Source of the DNA: Aliisedimentitalea scapharcae
Lineage (GTDB): Bacteria; Pseudomonadota; Alphaproteobacteria; Rhodobacterales; Rhodobacteraceae
Reading direction: 5' to 3'
Assembly (NCBI RefSeq): GCF_045277565.1
Contig: NZ_CP123584.1
Coordinates: forward strand, 3,038,001 to 3,102,000
DNA: 64,000 nucleotides
Shown: one piece after another, positions 41,755 to 51,158 of the stretch
Layout of the letters: each line of letters begins with the position of its first letter
How positions within the stretch are numbered: position 1 is the stretch's first letter
Translations under genes and position numbers: made by a program
Notes under the pieces: model-generated
The model's input: the letters and a program-made list of their open reading frames with translations, nothing else
The model's database searches: none
Told to the model about the DNA's origin: nothing

Positions 41755-42697
41755 CCCCGATCTGCCCCTCTGGGGCCTGAGCGCCACCATCAAGGCCGAC
41801 ACGGTCGACATTCTGAATTTCGCAGCCCACCACCTCGATTTGGGCGCACACCGGCTGTACCTCTATCTGGATGCCCCTGATGACCGGGCCTTTGCCCTGC
41901 TCAAGGCCCATCCAAAGATCCGGGTCCAGCTGCGCGACGACGCGTTCTGGATCAACAAAAAAGGCAGGGTTCCCCCCAAACATCAGGCCCGCCAGAGCCT
42001 GAATGCCACTCATGCCTATCGCCGCAAGGTCGAGGTCGATTGGCTGATCCACATGGATGTGGATGAGTTCCTGTGGCCCAATGAAACCACTCTGGCACAC
42101 CATCTGGCCACGCTCGGACCCGAAATCAAATGCGCCCGCGTCCGTCCCATCGAATCGCTGGCCGGGGACGGCAGCGTGTACAAAGCATTCATGCCCCCGG
42201 ATGGACGTCGCAATGCCATCACACACCGGATTTACCCGAACTTTGGACGTCAGGTGAGATGCGGCTTTCTCAGCCACGTCGAAGGCAAGCTACTGGTGCG
42301 GACCGGCCTGCCGGATGTCACGGTCAAGATCCACAATATCCAACAGGACGACACCATGAACCCCGATGCGGCCGAACTGGCTCAGGTCGATCTGTGCCAT
42401 CAACACGCCCGTGATTGGGACGATTGGCTGTCCCACTATAAATACCGACTGTCCAAGGGCTCTTATAGGTCCGAACTGGCTCCGGCGCGGGATCCGGAAC
42501 TGGGCGGGATGACTCTCAACGCGCTGCTGAAGCTGATCGAAGACGATCAGGGAGAAGCCGGTCTGCGCGCCTTTTATGACGAGTTGTGCGCCGACACCCC
42601 CGACCTGAGAGCCCGGTTGGACGCCGAGGGATTGCTGAGGATTCGCCCCCTGCGCCTGGCTGAAAAACGACAGAAACAATTTCCCGATTTTAGTTGA
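41747..42697 (+). CDS. Glycosyltransferase family 2-like protein (DVDEF type)
   Basis: A 316-aa glycosyltransferase related to those at 2 and 2409 bases. It has WGLSATIKADTVDILNFAAHH (start of the GT-A fold), HMDVDEFLWP at about residue 99-108 and a C-terminal region with DLCHQHARDWDDWLSHYKYRLSKG, where the conserved LNHY block of the relatives is not obvious. It overlaps the preceding unknown gene by 8 bases. Donor and acceptor unknown. Confidence 0.85.
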   Translation: MADPDLPLWGLSATIKADTVDILNFAAHHLDLGAHRLYLYLDAPDDRAFALLKAHPKIRVQLRDDAFWINKKGRVPPKHQARQSLNATHAYRRKVEVDWLIHMDVDEFLWPNETTLAHHLATLGPEIKCARVRPIESLAGDGSVYKAFMPPDGRRNAITHRIYPNFGRQVRCGFLSHVEGKLLVRTGLPDVTVKIHNIQQDDTMNPDAAELAQVDLCHQHARDWDDWLSHYKYRLSKGSYRSELAPARDPELGGMTLNALLKLIEDDQGEAGLRAFYDELCADTPDLRARLDAEGLLRIRPLRLAEKRQKQFPDFS

Positions 42698-42877
42698 ATT
42701 GTTTCAAATACATCGCAAACGGCCCCTATTCCCTGCGATACAACGACAAGATTTGACGTCACACCGGTATTTTGCTATTCCCCGCCCGAGCCGACATGCG
42801 CGTGTGCGCAGGACCGCTAGGGTCTGGCTGATGATGATGCGCGGGCTGGGTCTAATGTCCGCAAGATGCGGAAACAC

Positions 42878-44323
42878 ATGACGAAATTTTCTGACCTAAA
42901 CCTGAACCCCAAGGTTCTCAAAGCCATTGACGAAGCCGGGTACGAAACACCGACCCCAATTCAGGCCGGAGCGATTCCCTCCGCGCTCGAAGGCAGGGAC
43001 GTGCTGGGCATTGCCCAGACCGGTACCGGCAAGACGGCCAGCTTCACGCTGCCGATGATCACGATGCTGGCCCGTGGCCGGGCTCGGGCGCGGATGCCTC
43101 GCAGCCTGGTGCTGTGCCCCACACGGGAATTGGCCGCTCAGGTCGCCGAGAACTTTGACACCTATGCCAAACACCTCAAGCTGACCAAGGCGCTGTTGAT
43201 CGGTGGCGTTTCGTTCAAGGAACAGGATCTGCTGATCGACCGTGGCGTCGACGTGCTGATCGCCACACCTGGCCGTCTTCTGGACCATTTCGAACGTGGC
43301 AAACTGTTGCTCACCGGCGTGCAGATCATGGTTGTCGACGAAGCCGACCGGATGTTGGACATGGGGTTCATCCCTGACATCGAACGGATCTTTTCGCTGA
43401 CCCCGTTCACCCGCCAGACGCTGTTCTTCTCGGCAACGATGGCACCGGAAATCGAACGGATCACCAACACCTTCCTGTCGGCCCCGGCCCGGGTCGAAGT
43501 CGCCCGTCAGGCCACCGCCTCCGAGACCATCGAACAGAGCGTGGTGATGTTCAAACCCAGCCGCCGCGACCGCGAAGGCAGCGAAAAGCGCAGCGTCCTG
43601 CGCGCGATCATTGATGGCGAAGGCGACAAATGCACCAATGCGATCATCTTCTGCAATCGCAAGACTGATGTCGATATCTGCGCGAAATCGCTCAAGAAAT
43701 ATGGGTATAACGCCTCGCCTATCCATGGCGATCTGGACCAATCGCAACGCACCAAGACGCTCGACGGGTTCCGCGATGGTACGGTCCGCCTGCTGATCGC
43801 CTCTGATGTTGCCGCGCGCGGGCTTGACGTGCCAGCCGTCAGCCATGTGATCAATTTCGATGTCCCCGGCCACCCCGAAGATTATGTGCACCGGATCGGG
43901 CGCACGGGACGCGCCGGACGGGAAGGCAAAGCCATCACCATCTGCTCGTCCCGTGATGAAAAGGCGCTGGACGCTGTGGAAAGCCTGATTCAGAAGCAAA
44001 TCACCCGCATGGAAAACCCGGTGAAAAAGGCGACCCCGGATCCGCGCCCTGCCGCAACAGACAGCAAATCCGAACCCCGCCAACCCGCGTCCCGGTCCGC
44101 CGACAAGAAACCGGCCTCGACGCGCCGCGGAAAACCGGCCGCCAAACCCGCCGACCTTCCCGAGCGTCAGGAACGGCCTCAAAGCCAGAGCCAAAGCCAG
44201 AGCCAAAGCCAGAACCAAAGCCGCGGCCGGTCACGCCGGGACGACAACAAAGCCGTTGTCGGCATGGGCGATCACCTGCCCAGCTTCATCGCTCTCAGCT
44301 TTGAGGAACGCCGCGCCGGCTGA
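42878..44323 (+). CDS. DEAD-box ATP-dependent RNA helicase (RhlE type)
   Basis: A 481-aa RNA helicase. Motifs: Q-motif PTPIQAGAIP, motif I AQTGTGKT, Ia PTRELAAQV, motif II VVDEADRMLD, motif III FFSATM, motif VI HRIGRTGRAGR. The C-terminal ~100 residues are low complexity, Arg/Lys/Pro/Ser-rich, with a QSQSQSQSQ run coded by a tandem DNA repeat and ending RGRSRRDD, suitable for RNA binding. The start MTKFSDLNL at 42878 fits family starts; an ATG at 42866 is possible. A terminator follows. Confidence 0.94.
   Translation: MTKFSDLNLNPKVLKAIDEAGYETPTPIQAGAIPSALEGRDVLGIAQTGTGKTASFTLPMITMLARGRARARMPRSLVLCPTRELAAQVAENFDTYAKHLKLTKALLIGGVSFKEQDLLIDRGVDVLIATPGRLLDHFERGKLLLTGVQIMVVDEADRMLDMGFIPDIERIFSLTPFTRQTLFFSATMAPEIERITNTFLSAPARVEVARQATASETIEQSVVMFKPSRRDREGSEKRSVLRAIIDGEGDKCTNAIIFCNRKTDVDICAKSLKKYGYNASPIHGDLDQSQRTKTLDGFRDGTVRLLIASDVAARGLDVPAVSHVINFDVPGHPEDYVHRIGRTGRAGREGKAITICSSRDEKALDAVESLIQKQITRMENPVKKATPDPRPAATDSKSEPRQPASRSADKKPASTRRGKPAAKPADLPERQERPQSQSQSQSQSQNQSRGRSRRDDNKAVVGMGDHLPSFIALSFEERRAG
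44181..44221 (+). repeat. Tandem 12-base repeats in the helicase C-terminus
   Basis: Units of AGCCAGAGCCAA (6-base subrepeat AGCCAR) run from 44181 to about 44221 and code the QSQS run of the helicase tail. The copy number could vary between strains by slippage without frame loss, since each unit is a multiple of three. Confidence 0.75.
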
Positions 44324-44365
44324 TCCTCTGACTGACGCAGGTATCTGCAACACTGCAACAGATCC

Positions 44366-44401
44366 GGGCACTCCCCAAAACATGGGGCGTGCCCTTTTCT
44401 T
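44366..44401 (+). terminator. Intrinsic terminator after the RNA helicase
   Basis: Stem GGGCAC/GTGCCC plus CCCC/GGGG, with one mismatch and a 7-base loop, is followed by TTTTCTTT. It lies 43 bases past the helicase stop. Confidence 0.8.
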
Positions 44402-44588
44402 TGTCTGCATCTCGCCAGCAGCTCAAACGGGATATGATGCACAGGATATGATGCATATGATGCGCGGCGGGCGGCCCTTGCGTTTTCAACATGGCGGGGT
44501 TTCATCTTTGTCCGATGACACGGCATCGCTTCAGGGACTATGTGGGCAGCAACACACTGCCTCCTCCTGACATATGCGAGCCCCTGTC

Positions 44589-44768
44589 ATGACCGAAGTT
44601 ACCTTCCACGCCCCCACTGCCGCCGAAATCCAGGCCATCCAACACGAAGCCGCGCGCCTGCGCAGCATCGCCTTTGGCAACGCCCTGCGTAAACTCTTTT
44701 CCGCCGTGAAATCTCTGGCTCCGCGTGGGTTCAGCCTGTCGCCCCGGTGCGCACGTCCGCTGCACTAG
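44589..44768 (+). CDS. Short conserved protein of rhodobacteral type
   Basis: A 59-aa protein with a basic amphipathic helix: EIQAIQHEAARLRSIAFGNALRKLFSAVKSL. I recall a family of similar short Rhodobacteraceae proteins that contain the R..AFG..LR..F pattern. Function is unknown. ATG at 44589 is internal to a slightly longer frame. The nearest upstream AGCCCC is not a Shine-Dalgarno, so the start is tentative. Confidence 0.5.
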   Translation: MTEVTFHAPTAAEIQAIQHEAARLRSIAFGNALRKLFSAVKSLAPRGFSLSPRCARPLH

Positions 44769-44788
44769 ATCGACCAGGACCCGCCGCC

Positions 44789-44809
44789 GCGCCGCACATC
44801 ATGCGGCGC
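44789..44809 (+). terminator. Hairpin after the short protein
   Basis: An 8-base GC stem GCGCCGCA/TGCGGCGC with a 5-base loop, 20 bases past the stop at 44768. No U-run. It could serve convergent genes together with the hairpin at 44851. Confidence 0.4.
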
Positions 44810-44850
44810 CCGGCCCAACGGGCAATGCGGCATCGCCAGATGCCGTGGTT

Positions 44851-44875
44851 GCCGGGCGGGAGCCCCCCGCCCGGC
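44851..44875 (-). terminator. GC-rich hairpin downstream of rnj
   Basis: A 10-base stem GCCGGGCGGG with its complement at 44866-44875 and a 5-base loop starts 5 bases after the rnj stop on the minus strand. No U-run. It likely stops or protects the birA-coaX-rnj message. Confidence 0.5.
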
Positions 44876-44880
44876 CAATG

Positions 44881-46548
44881 TCAACGCATCCGGCTGATCA
44901 CCACAGTGACTTCGGGCTTGCGCCCGATTTCATTCTGGGCGCTCTGGCGCACAATGCGGCGCAGCGCCTCTTCCAGCTTGTCGTCATCGCTCAGCGTCTT
45001 GGAACCGGCCCGCAACAAGAATTGATTCAGGTCCTCCTCCAGAATTTCCACCACCGCAGCCTTTGAACTTCCGGTTTCCGGCACCCCCTTGATATCACAC
45101 CAAGGCTCGCCCAAAGGTTCATCCGATTCATCCAGGATCACAGTTACCAGCACATGACCGTTCAGCGCCATGCGGATCCGATCGCGCACGACCCCATCCA
45201 TGGCCCCGATCTGCACGCTTCCATCCAGATAGGTGCGCCCGGTGTCGATATATTCGGCGACCACAGGGCCATCCGCTGTCAGATCCATCATCATGCCATT
45301 GACCACGACCGCGCTGGTCAGCCCCTTGGACTCGCCCAAACGCGCATGTTCACGCAGATGCCGGTGTTCGCCGTGCATCGGGATCAGCATCTCGGGCTTC
45401 ACCAGCTCGTGCATCTGCTCCAGATCCGGGCGATTGGCATGGCCCGACACGTGATACAGCCCTGAACTGTCATCCACGACATCGACGCCCTTTTCGCTGA
45501 GCTGGTTCATGATCCGGATCACGCCTTTTTCGTTGCCCGGAATGGTTTTTGACGAGAACAGGAACAAATCCCCCTCCTTCATCTCCAGACCACGGTATTT
45601 GCCGCGGGCCAATTGCGCCGACGCCGCGCGACGTTCGCCCTGGCTCCCAGTCACGATCAGCATGACGTTGTTGCGCGGAATGTCCTGTGCCTCTTCGGGG
45701 CTGATCACTTTGGGGAAATCCGACAGAACCCCAGTGGCCTCTGATGCTTCGATCATCCGGCGCATTGCGCGGCCCAGCAGAACAACGGATCGCCCGGCCC
45801 GCTCGCCTGCCCGCGCCAATGTGCGCACCCGTGCCACGTTGGACGCAAATGTGGTCGCGACCACCATACCCTTGGCCTCACCCACAAGGCGGGTGATCTC
45901 GCCGGGCAATTCGGCCTCGGACCGCCCTGGCGCGCGCGAGAACACATTGGTCGAATCACAGATCAACGCCTTGACCCCGGTTTCGCCCAGGTCCGCAAAC
46001 AGATCTGCATCAAACGCTTCCCCCACTCCGGGGTCGGTGTCGATCTTGAAATCACCCGAATGCAGGATCCGTCCTGCGGGCGTGTCGATCACCAGAGCCG
46101 AGCTTTCTGGGATCGAATGTGAAATCGGCACAAAGCCGACCTTGAACGGGCCCGCCTGCACGGTTTCCGGCCAGGGCGACGCCGTCACCACCGCGTCGGC
46201 GACCTGGCCTTTGTCCTCCAACTTGCGCCGGGCGATATTGGCGGTAAAGGCGCGGGCGTGCACCGGCACGTTCAACGCGCTGTACAGCAATCCCAGGGCC
46301 CCGACGTGGTCCTCATGGGCGTGGGTGATGAACACCGCGTCCAACCGGTCGGCGCGTTCCTTTAGCCACGTCATATCGGCAAAGATCAGATCCACACCGG
46401 GTGTTGTGTCCATATCCGGAAAAGCCACGCCAAGATCCACTAGGATCAGGCGTTCTTTGCCCGGTTTACCATACCCATAAACATAGGCGTTCATGCCGAT
46501 CTCGCCGGCGCCGCCCAAGGGCAGATAAATCAATCGTTCGCTGCTCAT
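44881..46548 (-). CDS. rnj: Ribonuclease J
   Basis: Zinc-dependent 5'-exo/endoribonuclease of RNA maturation and decay. The 555-aa protein has the metallo-beta-lactamase motif THAHEDHVGALG (HxHxDH), then LHSGDFKIDTDP, the beta-CASP region (VVATTFASNVARV, LLGRAMRRM, VTGSQGERRAA) and SGHANRPDL. Length fits bacterial RNase J. It follows coaX by 2 bases, after birA, in an operon common in alphaproteobacteria. Confidence 0.96.
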   Translation of the reverse strand: MSSERLIYLPLGGAGEIGMNAYVYGYGKPGKERLILVDLGVAFPDMDTTPGVDLIFADMTWLKERADRLDAVFITHAHEDHVGALGLLYSALNVPVHARAFTANIARRKLEDKGQVADAVVTASPWPETVQAGPFKVGFVPISHSIPESSALVIDTPAGRILHSGDFKIDTDPGVGEAFDADLFADLGETGVKALICDSTNVFSRAPGRSEAELPGEITRLVGEAKGMVVATTFASNVARVRTLARAGERAGRSVVLLGRAMRRMIEASEATGVLSDFPKVISPEEAQDIPRNNVMLIVTGSQGERRAASAQLARGKYRGLEMKEGDLFLFSSKTIPGNEKGVIRIMNQLSEKGVDVVDDSSGLYHVSGHANRPDLEQMHELVKPEMLIPMHGEHRHLREHARLGESKGLTSAVVVNGMMMDLTADGPVVAEYIDTGRTYLDGSVQIGAMDGVVRDRIRMALNGHVLVTVILDESDEPLGEPWCDIKGVPETGSSKAAVVEILEEDLNQFLLRAGSKTLSDDDKLEEALRRIVRQSAQNEIGRKPEVTVVISRMR

Positions 46549-46550
46549 AC

Positions 46551-47324
46551 TCAGCTGTTATCCTTGTTATAGCGATGGATCACGGTCAGCCCGTGCATCG
46601 TCAGATCTTCTTCAAAGACGTCAAAAAGATTTGCCGCCTGTTCAAACAAAGGCGCCAACCCGCCGGTGGCGATCACCTGCATCGGGCGGTCATGTTCGGC
46701 CCGGATCCGCGCGCAGATTTCCCGCACCAGCCCGACATACCCCCAGAACACACCCGATTGCATGCATTCCACCGTGTTGGTCCCGATCACCTTTTGGGGT
46801 TGAGAAATATCAACATGAGGTAGCGCGGCGGCCGCCAAATGCAACGCCTCCAGACTGAGGTTTACACCCGGGGCAATCACCCCGCCGATATAGGCCCCAT
46901 CATGGGCGACAACGTCAAACGTGGTTGCGGTGCCAAAATCCACCACGATCAGATCACCGCCATGGCGATCAAAGGCCCCCGCCGTATTGACCAGCCGGTC
47001 AGGGCCAACCTGTGTTCCGGCATCCACCCGGGGCAAATGCGGCAACAGGCATTCCGGCTTGCCCACAACCATCGGTCGGCAATCAAAGAACCGGTCCGCA
47101 AACACCCGCAGGTTCCACACGACACGGGGCACGGTCGACGAGATGATGACCTCGGTGATATCCGTCTTGATCCCATAATGGTTGATCAGCGTCGAAAACC
47201 AGGTGAAATAGGCATCTGCCGTGCGGGCGTGGTGGGTCGACGTGCGCAGGGTGCACAGGAATGTTTCGCCATCCCAGATCGAGAAAACGGTATTGGTGTT
47301 GCCACAGTCGATTGCCAGAAGCAT
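46551..47324 (-). CDS. coaX: Type III pantothenate kinase
   Basis: Phosphorylates pantothenate in coenzyme A synthesis. The 257-aa protein opens MLLAIDCGNTNTVFS, the acetate/sugar kinase-like phosphate loop, and later has GPDRLVNTAGAF, VVDFGTATTFDVV and IGGVIAPGVNLSLEAL, which are CoaX hallmarks. Type III enzymes need a monovalent cation. ATG at 47324 matches the family start; the frame to 47351 overlaps the birA stop region. Gap to rnj is 2 bases. Confidence 0.96.
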   Translation of the reverse strand: MLLAIDCGNTNTVFSIWDGETFLCTLRTSTHHARTADAYFTWFSTLINHYGIKTDITEVIISSTVPRVVWNLRVFADRFFDCRPMVVGKPECLLPHLPRVDAGTQVGPDRLVNTAGAFDRHGGDLIVVDFGTATTFDVVAHDGAYIGGVIAPGVNLSLEALHLAAAALPHVDISQPQKVIGTNTVECMQSGVFWGYVGLVREICARIRAEHDRPMQVIATGGLAPLFEQAANLFDVFEEDLTMHGLTVIHRYNKDNS

Positions 47325-47337
47325 CCCTTGCCCCCTC

Positions 47338-48084
47338 TTAAAAATACACATCCGCCGCCGGGATAGTGACCCGACCTTTGGCCGTGTTTAGGACAAGGTT
47401 GCCAGCACCGTCCACCGTCTCAAATGTCCCAACCGTTTCTGACGTGGCGGTGCGGGCCGAAATCACTTCGCCCAACTTCGCCGCACGGGCCAACCAGGCG
47501 GTCCGGATCGGGGCAAACCCATAGGTCGTGAATTGGGTTTCGTAATGGTCATAGGCGTCCGCCAGAGCGTCCAGAAAGCTTTCTGGATCGACCTGAACAC
47601 CAGTCTCCGACATCAATGACACCGGCCACACCGATCCGGGTTCCAGCCAGTCGCTGGGCGGGGTCTGGACCAGATTGACGCCGATCCCGATCGCAAGATG
47701 GGTGACACCACCCCCATGGCCCGCGCTTTCCAGCAGTATACCAGCCAGCTTGCCACCATTCAGCAGCACGTCATTGGGCCATTTCAACGCCAGCCCTTCG
47801 CTGCGTCCTGTGACCGTCACACAGGCATCATACAGCGCAAGCGCCGCAACAAAGCTGCGCAGGGCCACCTGTTCGGGGGGCTCTTGGGGGCGCAGCACCA
47901 GCGTGGCGGCCAAATTTCCGGTTGGATCGTTCCAGGCCCGGCCCCGTCGGCCGCGTCCCTTGGTCTGGCGCAGCGCCAGAATCCATTCCGGTCCGGCCAG
48001 CGTGGGCGCAATGCGCGCGGCCTCATCCAACGTGCTGTCGACTTCAGTCAACACCCGTTTGCCATACCCCTGCGGCCAGCTCAT
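47338..48084 (-). CDS. birA: Biotin--[acetyl-CoA-carboxylase] ligase (monofunctional)
   Basis: Attaches biotin to the acetyl-CoA carboxylase carrier protein. The 248-aa protein lacks the N-terminal HTH of E. coli BirA, so it should not be a repressor. The biotinoyl-AMP loop GRGRRGRAW (about residue 44-52) and the KWPNDVLLNGGKLAGILLE motif are intact. AGGAGG lies 8 bases before the ATG. It is the first gene of birA-coaX-rnj and follows the nuoN terminator. Confidence 0.96.
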   Translation of the reverse strand: MSWPQGYGKRVLTEVDSTLDEAARIAPTLAGPEWILALRQTKGRGRRGRAWNDPTGNLAATLVLRPQEPPEQVALRSFVAALALYDACVTVTGRSEGLALKWPNDVLLNGGKLAGILLESAGHGGGVTHLAIGIGVNLVQTPPSDWLEPGSVWPVSLMSETGVQVDPESFLDALADAYDHYETQFTTYGFAPIRTAWLARAAKLGEVISARTATSETVGTFETVDGAGNLVLNTAKGRVTIPAADVYF

Positions 48085-48103
48085 TTCATGTCCCTCCTAC
48101 GGC

Positions 48104-48129
48104 AAAAGGCCCGGTCGCCTGACCGGGCC
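48104..48129 (-). terminator. Terminator of the nuo operon
   Basis: Stem GGCCCGGTC (48108-48116) with 48121-48129, a 4-base loop and, on the minus strand, four T (48107-48104). It lies 25 bases past the nuoN stop and 20 before birA. The T-run is short, so readthrough is possible. Confidence 0.8.
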
Positions 48130-48153
48130 CTTGCAGTTTGACTGATCGCTTGA

Positions 48154-49593
48154 TCAGTTGACAAGCGTTGCCGCCGCAGAAGCCGCAGCTCCTTCGACAC
48201 CAAACATGTTGACGATCCCCAACAGCATGACCGCTGCCGACCCCATCAGGAACACCCACAGCACAGGCGATGCGTTGCGATCCAGTTCGTCGCTCTCTTC
48301 GCCAAAGTACATGTAGTAGACAATGCGCAGATAATAGAACGCCCCAATCACGGAGGCCACAACACCGGCAACCGCCAGCCAGGCCAGACCCGCGTCATAG
48401 GCCGCACGCAGCACATACAATTTGCCAAAGAACCCCAGCATCGGCGGAACACCGGCCAGCGAAAACAACAGGATCAGCATCGCCAACGCCTTGCCCGGCT
48501 CACGCTTGGCATAGGAATTCAGGGCGGTGATGTCGGTGATCGGTTTGCCATCTTTTTCCAGCATCAGAATAAAGGCAAAGGTGCCGACGTTCATGGTCAC
48601 ATAGATCGCCATATAGACCAGCAGCGCCTGCACGCCAAAGGCGGTTCCGGCGGCCAGCCCCATCAGGGCATACCCCATATGAGCAATCGACGAAAACGCC
48701 ATCAGCCGTTTGATATCACGCTGTCCGATCGCCGCGACGGCCCCCAGGAACATCGACAACAGCGACAACAGCGCGATCACCTGGCTCCAGTCGGCCACGG
48801 CCAATCCGAACGCATCATGCATGACACGGGCGAACAGACCCATGGCGGCCATTTTTGGCGCGGTGGCAAAGAAGGCCGTCACCGGAGTGGGCGAGCCTTC
48901 GTAAACGTCCGGGGTCCACATGTGGAACGGCACTGCCGACACTTTGAACGCCAGCCCCGAGATCAGGAAGACGAGGCCAAACAGCAAGCCAATGGTAACT
49001 TCGCCGTGCTGGGCAACCTGGATGATACCGGTGAACTTGGTTGTCCCGGCAAAGCCATAGACCAGCGACGCACCATACAACAGCAGACCAGAGGACAAAG
49101 CCCCCAGCACAAAGTATTTGAGCCCGGCCTCGGTCGATTTGACGCTGTCCCGGCGCAGGGCAGCGACGACATACAACGCCAGCGATTGCAGCTCCAGCCC
49201 CATGTACAGCGACATCAAATCGCCGGCCGACACCATCATCATCATGCCGACAGCAGCCAACGCCACCAGCAGCGGATATTCAAACCGCAGCAGATCGCGA
49301 CGCGACATGTATTCCTGGCTCATGACCAGCACAGCAGCGGCCGACAGCAGGATGGTCACCTTGGCAAAGCGGGCGAACCCGTCATCGACGAACATGCCGC
49401 CAAAGGCCTCGTGGGTGCCATTGCCATTTGTGGCAATCCACAACGCCAGCGCGGCCATCAGGCCCCCGGTGGTCCAGACCAGCAGCGGGCCCAGTTTGTC
49501 CTTGCCGGTGTAAACGGCCGCGATCAGCGCCAGCATGGCGTAAACGGCCAGAATGACCTCTGGCAGGATTACGGAAAGATCAGCTTGGATCAT
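48154..49593 (-). CDS. nuoN: NADH-quinone oxidoreductase subunit N
   Basis: Membrane antiporter-like subunit of complex I that helps pump protons. The 479-aa protein has about 14 transmembrane helices; visible family segments are LKYFVLGALSSGLLLYGASL with the trans-helix charged residue Lys, AFKVSAVPFHMWTPDVYEG, and ALSLLSMFLGAVAAIGQRDIKRLMAFSSIAHMGYALMG. Last gene of the nuo operon; 14 bases after nuoM. Length and motifs agree with the family. Confidence 0.97.
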   Translation of the reverse strand: MIQADLSVILPEVILAVYAMLALIAAVYTGKDKLGPLLVWTTGGLMAALALWIATNGNGTHEAFGGMFVDDGFARFAKVTILLSAAAVLVMSQEYMSRRDLLRFEYPLLVALAAVGMMMMVSAGDLMSLYMGLELQSLALYVVAALRRDSVKSTEAGLKYFVLGALSSGLLLYGASLVYGFAGTTKFTGIIQVAQHGEVTIGLLFGLVFLISGLAFKVSAVPFHMWTPDVYEGSPTPVTAFFATAPKMAAMGLFARVMHDAFGLAVADWSQVIALLSLLSMFLGAVAAIGQRDIKRLMAFSSIAHMGYALMGLAAGTAFGVQALLVYMAIYVTMNVGTFAFILMLEKDGKPITDITALNSYAKREPGKALAMLILLFSLAGVPPMLGFFGKLYVLRAAYDAGLAWLAVAGVVASVIGAFYYLRIVYYMYFGEESDELDRNASPVLWVFLMGSAAVMLLGIVNMFGVEGAAASAAATLVN

Positions 49594-49607
49594 TTCTTCC
49601 TGGCTCC

Positions 49608-51158
49608 TTAATGCGAGGCAGCAACGGCGGGCGCAGCGTGATCTGCTGCTGCTGCCAGTGATGCGTCAAAGTTCGAAATCAGCGCGGTGGTCGATGGGCT
49701 GATGATGTCGGTGACGACTGCGGGGTACACACCCAACAGGATGGTCATCACGATCAGCGGCGCAAAGATCAACCGTTCGCGGGTGCTCAGATCCAGAATG
49801 CCCTTCAGGCTTTCCTTGATCAGATCGCCAAAGACAACCCGGCGATACAGCCACAGCGCATAGCCCGCCGAGAAGATCACGCCAGTCGTTGCAACAGCAG
49901 CCACCCAGGTGTTTTTCTGGAACGTGCCCATCAGTGTCAGGAATTCACCGACGAACCCGGAGGTGCCCGGCAGACCGACGTTGCCCATGGTAAAGAACAT
50001 GAACACCAGCGCATAGGCAGGCATCCGGATCACCAGACCACCATAGGCGTCGATGTCGCGGGTGTGCATCCGGTCATAGATCACCCCAACCGCCAAGAAG
50101 AGCGCGGCGGAAATGAACCCGTGGCTGAGCATCTGAAAGATGGCCCCATCGATCCCCTGCTGGTTTGCAGCAAAGATCCCCATGGTGACAAACCCCATAT
50201 GCGCGACCGACGAATAGGCGATCAGCTTCTTCATGTCTTCCTGAACGATCGCGACCAAGGACGTATAGACGATGGCAATTGCCGACATCCACAGGACCAG
50301 ATCGGTCATCACTTCGGCCCCGACAGGGAACATCGGCAGACTGAACCGCAGGAAGCCATACCCCCCCATCTTCAACAGGATCGCAGCCAGCACGACGGAG
50401 CCGGCAGTCGGTGCCTGCACGTGTGCGTCCGGCAACCAGGTGTGCACCGGCCACATCGGCATTTTCACCGCAAAGCTGGCAAAGAAGGCCAGGAACAGCA
50501 GCGTCTGCATGCCGCCCACGATCTGGATCCCCAGGATCGAGAAGTCATCAAAGGCAAACTGATGGGTCAGCAGGCTTTCGATGTCGGTGGTGCCCGCGTC
50601 CGAGAACATGGCAACCATCGCCACCAGCATCAGCACCGAGCCGAGGAAGGTATAGAGGAAGAATTTGAACGATGCATAGATCCGGTTTGCACCGCCCCAG
50701 ATGCCGATGATCAGGAACATTGGGATCAGGCCCGCTTCAAAGAACAGGTAGAACAGCACCAGATCCAGCGCCATGAAAACGCCCAACATCAGGGTTTCCA
50801 GCAGCAGGAATGCAATCATGTATTCCTTGACGCGGCTGGTCACATTCCAGCTGGCCAGAATGGTCAGCGGCATGATGAAGGTAGTCAGCATCACGAACAG
50901 AACCGAAATCCCGTCGACGCCCATCTTGTATTTCAGGCCCAGCAGCCATTCGGTTTCTTCAACCATCTGAAAGCCGGTATTGGCCGGGTCGAACCCGGTA
51001 TAGATGCCGATCGACACCAAAAAGGTGATCGTGGTGGCAAAGAGCGCGGCCCATTTGGCGTTGCGTTGTGCCGCCTCATCCTCGCCGCGCAGGAACAGGG
51101 CCAGAATGGCCGCCGCAAGCGCCGGGATGAAAGTGACAATAGAAAGGAGATTGTCCAT
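49608..51158 (-). CDS. nuoM: NADH-quinone oxidoreductase subunit M
   Basis: Antiporter-like proton-pumping subunit of complex I. The 516-aa protein carries MLTTFIMPLTILASW, the conserved Glu helix around FLLLETLMLGVFMALDLVLFYLFFEAGLIPMFLIIGIWG, and WPVHTWLPDAHVQAPTAGSVVLAAILLKMGGYGFLR. It shares one base with the nuoL stop (TGATG). The C-terminus is Ala-rich (AAAADHAAPAVA). Confidence 0.97.
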   Translation of the reverse strand: MDNLLSIVTFIPALAAAILALFLRGEDEAAQRNAKWAALFATTITFLVSIGIYTGFDPANTGFQMVEETEWLLGLKYKMGVDGISVLFVMLTTFIMPLTILASWNVTSRVKEYMIAFLLLETLMLGVFMALDLVLFYLFFEAGLIPMFLIIGIWGGANRIYASFKFFLYTFLGSVLMLVAMVAMFSDAGTTDIESLLTHQFAFDDFSILGIQIVGGMQTLLFLAFFASFAVKMPMWPVHTWLPDAHVQAPTAGSVVLAAILLKMGGYGFLRFSLPMFPVGAEVMTDLVLWMSAIAIVYTSLVAIVQEDMKKLIAYSSVAHMGFVTMGIFAANQQGIDGAIFQMLSHGFISAALFLAVGVIYDRMHTRDIDAYGGLVIRMPAYALVFMFFTMGNVGLPGTSGFVGEFLTLMGTFQKNTWVAAVATTGVIFSAGYALWLYRRVVFGDLIKESLKGILDLSTRERLIFAPLIVMTILLGVYPAVVTDIISPSTTALISNFDASLAAAADHAAPAVAASH

